Of a stretch of 10,393 nucleotides of DNA, positions 6,673 to 10,393 are shown one piece after another. The notes under the pieces are model-generated. The model saw nothing but the letters and a program-made list of their open reading frames with translations. It was not told the DNA's origin and made no database searches. The stretch is taken from NCBI GenBank assembly GCA_050013615.1, contig JBEKEX010000080.1, positions 1 to 10,393 on the forward strand, in the 5' to 3' direction. The number at the start of each line of letters is the position of its first letter. Position 1 is the stretch's first letter. Source of the stretch: JBEKEX01 sp050013615 (GTDB taxonomy: Bacteria; Chloroflexota; Anaerolineae; Anaerolineales; Anaerolineaceae). The position numbers and the translations under genes are program-made.

Positions 6673-7176
6673 TTATGAACCCGCCTGGAAAAGTGACTTT
6701 TTTCGGGCGGGTGATTTTTTTATTAATGCGGCCGCAATTTGTGCAAGCGAATAGCCAGGTGTGGGTGATGTGAGATCGGGCAATAATTCTGATACGGGCA
6801 AGGCCAGGTAAGCTTTTTCGAATAAATCGGACGCAATGAGCTGGTCGTCGTAGGTAATGATATCCAGGTCGATGGTGCGGGGCGCATTCTTATTGGTAGA
6901 ACGAACCCGGCCGAGATCAGTTTCGATCCGCCGCAGGTGCTGCCATTTCAATGTCTCGAAGTCATAGGACGTTTCAAGCAAAACGGCCGTATCCAGAAAA
7001 TCTGGTCCCGGGCTACCCTCGGCAGGTGTTTCCCACGTCGAAGAGATTGCAGTTACCTTTCCGAGCACACGCAGCGTCTCAATGGCGCGGTGGGTATTCG
7101 CTTCGGCATCGATATTCGAGCCGATCACGATGCACACTCGGTGCAGGGCTAGGTCACACGGGTCGGCTGCGCTCAA
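6673..7176 (-). CDS. folK: 2-amino-4-hydroxy-6-hydroxymethyldihydropteridine pyrophosphokinase (HPPK)
   Basis: HPPK moves pyrophosphate from ATP to 6-hydroxymethyl-dihydropterin, the step before dihydropteroate synthase. From the chosen TTG (7174-7176) it has 167 residues. The first strand and loop, VCIVIGSNID (14-23), are typical, and the signature KNAPRTIDLDII (96-107) holds the two magnesium aspartates D103 and D105. The later loop, normally with a conserved His and Arg (PHxxxxxRxF), here reads IASDLFEKAY (114-123), so the His is absent and the Arg appears as Lys. The start is uncertain: TTG at 7222-7224 gives 183 residues with a 71-base folB overlap, GTG at 7135-7137 gives 154. I favour 7176 because a G-rich run (GGTGGGGG) lies just before it. 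It is the last gene of the SDR-folB-folK operon and its 3' end contains the folE terminator. Confidence 0.88.
   Translation of the reverse strand: MSAADPCDLALHRVCIVIGSNIDAEANTHRAIETLRVLGKVTAISSTWETPAEGSPGPDFLDTAVLLETSYDFETLKWQHLRRIETDLGRVRSTNKNAPRTIDLDIITYDDQLIASDLFEKAYLALPVSELLPDLTSPTPGYSLAQIAAALIKKSPARKKSLFQAGS
6679..6721 (+). terminator. Rho-independent terminator of the fni-folE operon
   Basis: ACCCGCC (6679-6685) pairs with GGCGGGT (6706-6712), and GAAAAG with CTTTTTTC extends the stem towards the loop. A seven-T run follows at 6715-6721. It works only on the plus strand. It lies within the last 15 codons of the converging folK gene. Confidence 0.8.
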
Positions 7177-7510
7177 TTTCTGCCCCCACCGAATGCGAGA
7201 AACGAACTGCACCGGGTTTTTCAACGCGCACTTTCACTGAGATCACCCCGGCATCTTCAAGGCATAATCCGGCAATGTCAACGGCCAGGGCTTCCACCGT
7301 ATGCCGGTCTGCTGATTCGACGTACGTCAGGATCTTTTTAGCCAGCGTGCGATAATTGACGCAATCGTCAATGTTGTCGCTTTGGGCTGCCTTGGTGAAA
7401 TCCGTCGAGATGGTCAGGTTGATGAGAATGTCCTGCGGTTGCGATCGTTCATGGTCGCTGATGCCGATGACCCCTCTTGCAAGCAAGTCTTTGACAAATA
7501 TTTGATCCAT
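7154..7510 (-). CDS. folB: Dihydroneopterin aldolase
   Basis: FolB cleaves 7,8-dihydroneopterin to 6-hydroxymethyl-7,8-dihydropterin and glycolaldehyde, making the substrate of the FolK encoded just downstream. Its 118 residues match the family's usual 115-125. It opens with DQIFVKDLLARGVIGISDHERSQ-type sequence: IGISDHER (15-22) contains E21, equivalent to the pterin-anchoring Glu of S. aureus aldolase, and VEKPGAVR (96-103) contains K98, the general-base Lys. DDCVNYRTL (48-56) supplies the conserved Tyr. The ATG at 7508-7510 follows the SDR stop by 12 bases, with TTGGAGA as ribosome site 4-5 bases upstream. Its 3' end overlaps folK. No residue looks damaged. Confidence 0.95.
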   Translation of the reverse strand: MDQIFVKDLLARGVIGISDHERSQPQDILINLTISTDFTKAAQSDNIDDCVNYRTLAKKILTYVESADRHTVEALAVDIAGLCLEDAGVISVKVRVEKPGAVRFSHSVGAEIERSRPV

Positions 7511-7522
7511 AGTTCTCCAAGT

Positions 7523-8266
7523 TCACACGAGATGTCGACCGCCGTCGAGGTAGATGATGTCGCCCGTCATATAAGCCGGCCCGGTCAGCAAGAATAGGAT
7601 TGTCTGGCTGACCTCTTCCAAACTTGCCAACCGTTTGATGGGCGTATCCCGCAAGACCTTTTTGGCTTTCCCGCCGTCGCTAGGGGGCAGCACCGCGCCG
7701 AAAGCCAGCCCATTGACGCTAATATTAGGCGCCAGTGACACGGCCATGGCTTGGGTCAAAGCCGCCAACCCTGCTTTGCTGATGGAGTAGGGGAAGTGGT
7801 CGTTTGAGGGGCGCATTGCCCGCCAATCGAGAATGTTGATAATCTTTCCTGGTGTGCCAGGTTCGATTTGCCTGGCAAATGCCTGGCTGAGCAGGAAAGG
7901 CGCTGTTAGGTTGATGTCCAAATGGCGCTGCCAGGATTGCAGATCGGTAGAGTGAAAGGAAGCCGGTTCGAAGATGGCTGCGTTATTGATCAAGGCATAG
8001 ACCGGCTTGTGCTGGAGGATCTGGTCAGCCAGAGCAAGGGTTTGGGCGGTATCTGAGAGATTGGCCTGCAATATCTCGGCTTTGCGCCCAAGTGCTTGGA
8101 TTTCCTGACGGACGGATTCGGCCTCCGCCGGTGAATGAGCATGATGGATCAGGACATCTGCACCATTTTTGGCGAGCGCCAGGGCGACGTGCCGGCCGAT
8201 GCGCCGGGCGCTTCCGGTGACCAGGATAATTTTATTCAACAAGGGCAGTGGATCAGACATCATCAT
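7523..8266 (-). CDS. Short-chain dehydrogenase/reductase, pteridine reductase-like (FolM/PTR1 type)
   Basis: A 247-residue NAD(P)H-dependent reductase with a Rossmann fold. The cofactor loop is TGSARRIG (17-24), the TGxxxRxG form of pteridine reductases. NNAA (94-97) follows. The usual catalytic Ser of this superfamily is replaced by D147 (ILDWRAM), 13 residues before Y160 in the YSISK motif (K164). Leishmania PTR1 and E. coli FolM have the same Asp-13-Tyr-Lys arrangement. It is the first gene of an operon with folB (12-base gap) and folK. I infer reduction of a dihydropterin or of dihydrofolate; a generic SDR role remains possible. Three consecutive ATG codons begin it (8266, 8263, 8260); no good ribosome site is present, and promoter placement suggests a leaderless start, perhaps at 8260. 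Confidence 0.85.
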   Translation of the reverse strand: MMMSDPLPLLNKIILVTGSARRIGRHVALALAKNGADVLIHHAHSPAEAESVRQEIQALGRKAEILQANLSDTAQTLALADQILQHKPVYALINNAAIFEPASFHSTDLQSWQRHLDINLTAPFLLSQAFARQIEPGTPGKIINILDWRAMRPSNDHFPYSISKAGLAALTQAMAVSLAPNISVNGLAFGAVLPPSDGGKAKKVLRDTPIKRLASLEEVSQTILFLLTGPAYMTGDIIYLDGGRHLV

Positions 8267-8267
8267 G

Positions 8268-8296
8268 ATAATAATGGATTACCTGCTATGATGCAA
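8268..8296 (-). promoter_or_regulatory. Promoter of the SDR-folB-folK operon, probably leaderless
   Basis: On the minus strand TTGCAT (8296-8291), a 17-base spacer and TATTAT (8273-8268) form a plausible sigma-70 type promoter. The -10 box ends one base before the first ATG of the SDR, so a normal start 7-8 bases downstream would fall on the second or third ATG (8263 or 8260). The -35 matches consensus in only three positions. Confidence 0.45.
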
Positions 8297-8315
8297 GTGT
8301 TGGTGGGTTATTAAC

Positions 8316-8343
8316 TTGACAAATCAGAGTTGTATGGTATTAT
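8316..8343 (+). promoter_or_regulatory. Strong promoter of csoR-copZ-copA
   Basis: TTGACA (8316-8321, perfect -35), a 16-base spacer and TATTAT (8338-8343) preceded by TGG, an extended -10. The transcript should start near 8350-8351, at the first base of the palindromic operator. This is the best promoter in the window. Confidence 0.8.
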
Positions 8344-8350
8344 ATATCTA

Positions 8351-8372
8351 ACCCCCCCCATATGGGGGGGGT
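8351..8372. promoter_or_regulatory. CsoR operator: C8/G8 palindrome
   Basis: A perfect 22-bp palindrome: A, eight C, ATAT, eight G, T. C-tract/G-tract dyads in AT-rich flanks are the known style of CsoR/RcnR family operators. It sits on the expected transcription start, between the -10 box and the csoR ribosome site (AAAGG, 8373-8377), so bound apo-CsoR would block transcription of its own operon. In the RNA it could fold as a 9-bp hairpin at the 5' end. Homopolymer lengths may carry sequencing error. Confidence 0.8.
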
Positions 8373-8386
8373 AAAGGTAAAATATA

Positions 8387-8656
8387 ATGAAAAATTCGAA
8401 CGCATTGGAACGATTGAAGAACGTCGAAGGGCACATCCGCGGCATCGAACGCATGGTGGAAGAGGATGCTTATTGCATCGACGTAATCCGGCAGTTGCAG
8501 GCCGTGCAGGCCGCGTTGAACAAAGTCAGTATGCAGATCCTGGATAACCATCTCAATAGCTGTCTGATCACGGCCGTGCGCGGGGAAGATCCCGAGGAGC
8601 GCGAGCGAGTTCTGAAGGAAATTGTCGAAGTGTTCGATATGGCACAAAAAGTTTGA
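8387..8656 (+). CDS. csoR: Copper-sensing transcriptional repressor CsoR
   Basis: CsoR is an all-helical tetrameric repressor that leaves its operator when Cu(I) binds. This one has 89 residues. The copper ligands C30, H55 and C59 keep exactly the spacing (25 and 4 residues) of C36, H61 and C65 in the Mycobacterium tuberculosis protein. This set separates it from RcnR (nickel/cobalt), FrmR (formaldehyde) and CstR (persulfide) members. The N-terminal RLKNVEGHIRGIERM (9-23) is the DNA-contacting first helix typical of the family. The ATG at 8387 follows AAAGG by 9 bases. The operator lies immediately upstream, implying autoregulation. copZ follows after 20 bases and copA after that, so one copper-induced operon is likely. 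Confidence 0.95.
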   Translation: MKNSNALERLKNVEGHIRGIERMVEEDAYCIDVIRQLQAVQAALNKVSMQILDNHLNSCLITAVRGEDPEERERVLKEIVEVFDMAQKV

Positions 8657-8676
8657 TCTTACAAGGAGCAATAAAA

Positions 8677-8883
8677 ATGACCACTGTAACTTATCATATT
8701 CCGGCTATTTCTTGCCAACACTGTATCCACACGATCAAGACCGAATTGGGTGATTTGACCGGTGTGGCTTCAGTGGAAGGTGATTTGGAGACCAAGCTGG
8801 TTAAGGTCAGCTATGACGCACCCGCCACCGACGATTCGATCAAGCAGTTGCTGGCAGAGATCGATTATCCTGCCGAAAGTTAA
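8677..8883 (+). CDS. copZ: Copper chaperone, HMA domain (CopZ-like)
   Basis: A 68-residue single heavy-metal-associated domain that carries Cu(I) in the cytosol and hands it to CopA or CsoR. The metal site is ISCQHC (11-16), with C13 and C16 as the CxxC pair; the more common form is MTCxxC, so Ile-Ser here replaces Met-Thr. The remaining pattern, GVASVEGDLETKLVKV (36-51) and IKQLLAEIDYP (57-67), fits the beta-alpha-beta-beta-alpha-beta fold. ATG at 8677 is chosen because AAGGAG (8663-8668) lies 8 bases upstream; a frame extension to TTG at 8653 would overlap the csoR stop and has no ribosome site. It lies between csoR and copA in the same operon. Confidence 0.9.
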   Translation: MTTVTYHIPAISCQHCIHTIKTELGDLTGVASVEGDLETKLVKVSYDAPATDDSIKQLLAEIDYPAES

Positions 8884-8939
8884 ACGAAGGTGCTTAAGGC
8901 TGTTGGTGGAGAAGCAAGCAGTTATTGGTAGAAAAACAA

Positions 8940-10393
8940 ATGAATGATACAAAACAGTTCATATTACCTATCACAGGGATGACGTGCGCCAATTGTGTGG
9001 CAACGATCGAACGCAACCTGAAGAAGCTGGATGGTGTTCAGGAAGCGAACGTCAATCTATCGTCTGAACGTGCGACAGTGATGTTCGATTCAAAGAAGCT
9101 GGTACTGGACGATATCGTTGCTCGTGTGCGGCGCGCCGGGTATGACGTTGCCCAGGGCGAAGCGGTCTTGGTGCTCAAAAATGTCAGCGATGCTAATGAC
9201 GCCAGCCGGTTGGAAAAACAAATTGGCCGGTTGGAGGGCGTGCTCGAGGCACGGGTCAATTTGACCACTGAAGAGTTTCGAGTAAAGTACATTCCCACCA
9301 TCTTGAGCCAGGCAGACCTGCGCACGGCGGCGAAGCAGGCCGGTTTTGAAACATTGGAGTTGGGCGGCCAGGCAGAAGATGTGGAAGCGCAGGCGCGCGA
9401 GGTCGAAATCAGCCAGCAGAAACGGCTCTTGATCATAGGCATTGTGTTCACCGTGCCGCTGTTCTTGTTTGCCATGGCCATGGACCTTTCCCTGCTGCCT
9501 ATGACGGCATGGGCGAACTGGCTCATGCTGGTATTGGCGACCCCGGTGCAGTTTTACGTGGGGGCACAATATTACATGGGTGCCTACAAAGCACTGCGCA
9601 ACCGTTCGGCCAACATGGATGTGCTGATCGCATTAGGTTCCTCCGTGGCGTATTTCTATTCGATCCCCATCGTCCTGGGATGGGTGAGCGGGCCGGTGTA
9701 TTTCGAGACGGCCGCAGTCATCATCACCCTCATCCGCCTGGGTAAATATCTGGAAGCGCGCGCCAAGGGCAGGACGAGTGAGGCTATCAAGAAGCTATTG
9801 AATTTGAAGGCCAAAACGGCCCGCATTTTACGCGATGGCAATGAAGTGGACGTCCCGGTTGATGATGTGATGATGGGGGACTTTGTCCTAGCTAGGCCAG
9901 GTGAGAAAATCGCCGTGGATGGTGTCATCGTCGAAGGTCACACATCAGTGGACGAATCGATGTTGACCGGCGAATCGATGCCGGTGGAAAAAGGCCAGGG
10001 AGACGCGGTCATCGGAGCAACGCTCAATAAGAGCGGCTTTATCAAGTTCGAGGCGACCCGTGTTGGAAAGGAAACAGCGCTGGCCCAAATCATCAAACTG
10101 GTGGAAGAGGCGCAAGGCAGTAAAGCGCCCATCCAAAAACTAGCCGATCAGGTCTCCGGTATCTTTGTGCCGGCGGTGATCTTGATCGCAGCGATAACCT
10201 TTTTGACCTGGCTAGTGATCGTTCCCGCTCCGGCAGTTGGTTCAGGAGTCGATGCCTTTACGCGGGCACTGATCAATATGGTCGCCGTGCTGGTCATCGC
10301 CTGCCCATGCGCCATGGGGTTGGCAACACCAACTGCCATCATGGTGGGCACCGGCAAAGGAGCGGAGAACGGCATTCTCCTGCGCTCTGGTGA
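8940..10393 (+). CDS. copA: P1B-type Cu(I)-exporting ATPase CopA (3' end cut by window)
   Basis: A membrane pump that expels Cu(I) from the cytoplasm using ATP. 484 codons are visible. Domain 1 (about 6-70) is an HMA domain with MTCANC (14-19). Domain 2 (about 75-141) is HMA-like but has DAND (84-87) where the CxxC should be. The membrane part begins near 162; hydrophobic segments lie about 162-183, 192-212, 228-248, 254-268, 407-429 and 445-466. The actuator motif is TGES (343-346), and CPC (455-457) in the sixth segment is the transport site of Cu/Ag pumps. The phosphorylation motif DKTGT and the ATP-binding domains lie beyond the right edge. ATG at 8940 has no clear ribosome site; TTG at 8925 with GGAGAAG upstream would add five residues. 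It is last in the visible csoR operon. Confidence 0.94.
   Translation, partial: MNDTKQFILPITGMTCANCVATIERNLKKLDGVQEANVNLSSERATVMFDSKKLVLDDIVARVRRAGYDVAQGEAVLVLKNVSDANDASRLEKQIGRLEGVLEARVNLTTEEFRVKYIPTILSQADLRTAAKQAGFETLELGGQAEDVEAQAREVEISQQKRLLIIGIVFTVPLFLFAMAMDLSLLPMTAWANWLMLVLATPVQFYVGAQYYMGAYKALRNRSANMDVLIALGSSVAYFYSIPIVLGWVSGPVYFETAAVIITLIRLGKYLEARAKGRTSEAIKKLLNLKAKTARILRDGNEVDVPVDDVMMGDFVLARPGEKIAVDGVIVEGHTSVDESMLTGESMPVEKGQGDAVIGATLNKSGFIKFEATRVGKETALAQIIKLVEEAQGSKAPIQKLADQVSGIFVPAVILIAAITFLTWLVIVPAPAVGSGVDAFTRALINMVAVLVIACPCAMGLATPTAIMVGTGKGAENGILLRSG

Noticed and set aside
8653..8676. Upstream TTG start for copZ
   Set aside because: It would overlap the csoR stop and lacks a ribosome site, whereas ATG at 8677 has AAGGAG at ideal spacing and gives the normal chaperone length.
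9038..9569. Minus-strand frames of 162 and 159 codons inside copA
   Set aside because: Antisense to the HMA and first membrane segments of CopA; the Ser/Arg-rich composition is typical of shadow frames.

Overview
The window looks like a piece of bacterial core chromosome with one copper-resistance module at its right end. Protein features suggest an Anaerolineae-like member of the Chloroflexota: a type 2 (FMN) isopentenyl-diphosphate isomerase, a GGPP-synthase-like prenyltransferase with a DDxxG second motif, and a fused-type 2-oxoacid dehydrogenase E1. This assignment is inference, since no rRNA or marker gene is present. I see no tRNA, rRNA, IS element, CRISPR array or phage gene.

Layout. 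(1) 1-1200, minus strand: the N-terminal 400 codons of a thiamine-diphosphate 2-oxoacid dehydrogenase E1, running off the left edge. (2) 1201-1423: divergent promoter region with a perfect 8-3-8 inverted repeat. (3) 1424-3429, plus: sucC-sucD with an ATGA overlap, closed by a 15-bp perfect bidirectional terminator. (4) 3538-3774, minus: acyl carrier protein. (5) 3924-6656, plus: a tight three-gene operon of isopentenyl-diphosphate isomerase, polyprenyl synthase and GTP cyclohydrolase I, ended by a terminator that lies inside the 3' end of the converging folK. (6) 8266-6673, minus: SDR (pteridine-reductase-like), folB, folK. (7) 8387-10393, plus: csoR, copZ and copA (cut by the right edge), driven by a strong promoter with a C8/G8 palindrome at the likely transcription start.

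How the genes work together. E1 and SucCD feed and complete 2-oxoacid and TCA metabolism. Fni and the prenyl synthase make prenyl diphosphate precursors. FolE, FolB and FolK carry out three steps of the dihydropterin branch of folate synthesis. The SDR beside folB has the Asp-Tyr-Lys catalytic set of the FolM/PTR1 pteridine reductases, so this locus probably also reduces a pterin or dihydrofolate. CsoR senses Cu(I), CopZ carries it and CopA exports it.

The points most worth checking are the pteridine-reductase-like SDR with a probably leaderless promoter, the hairpin-forming CsoR operator, and a second metal-binding domain in CopA whose two cysteines are both aspartates. Nothing here looks like a wholly new system; most of the window is ordinary metabolism.
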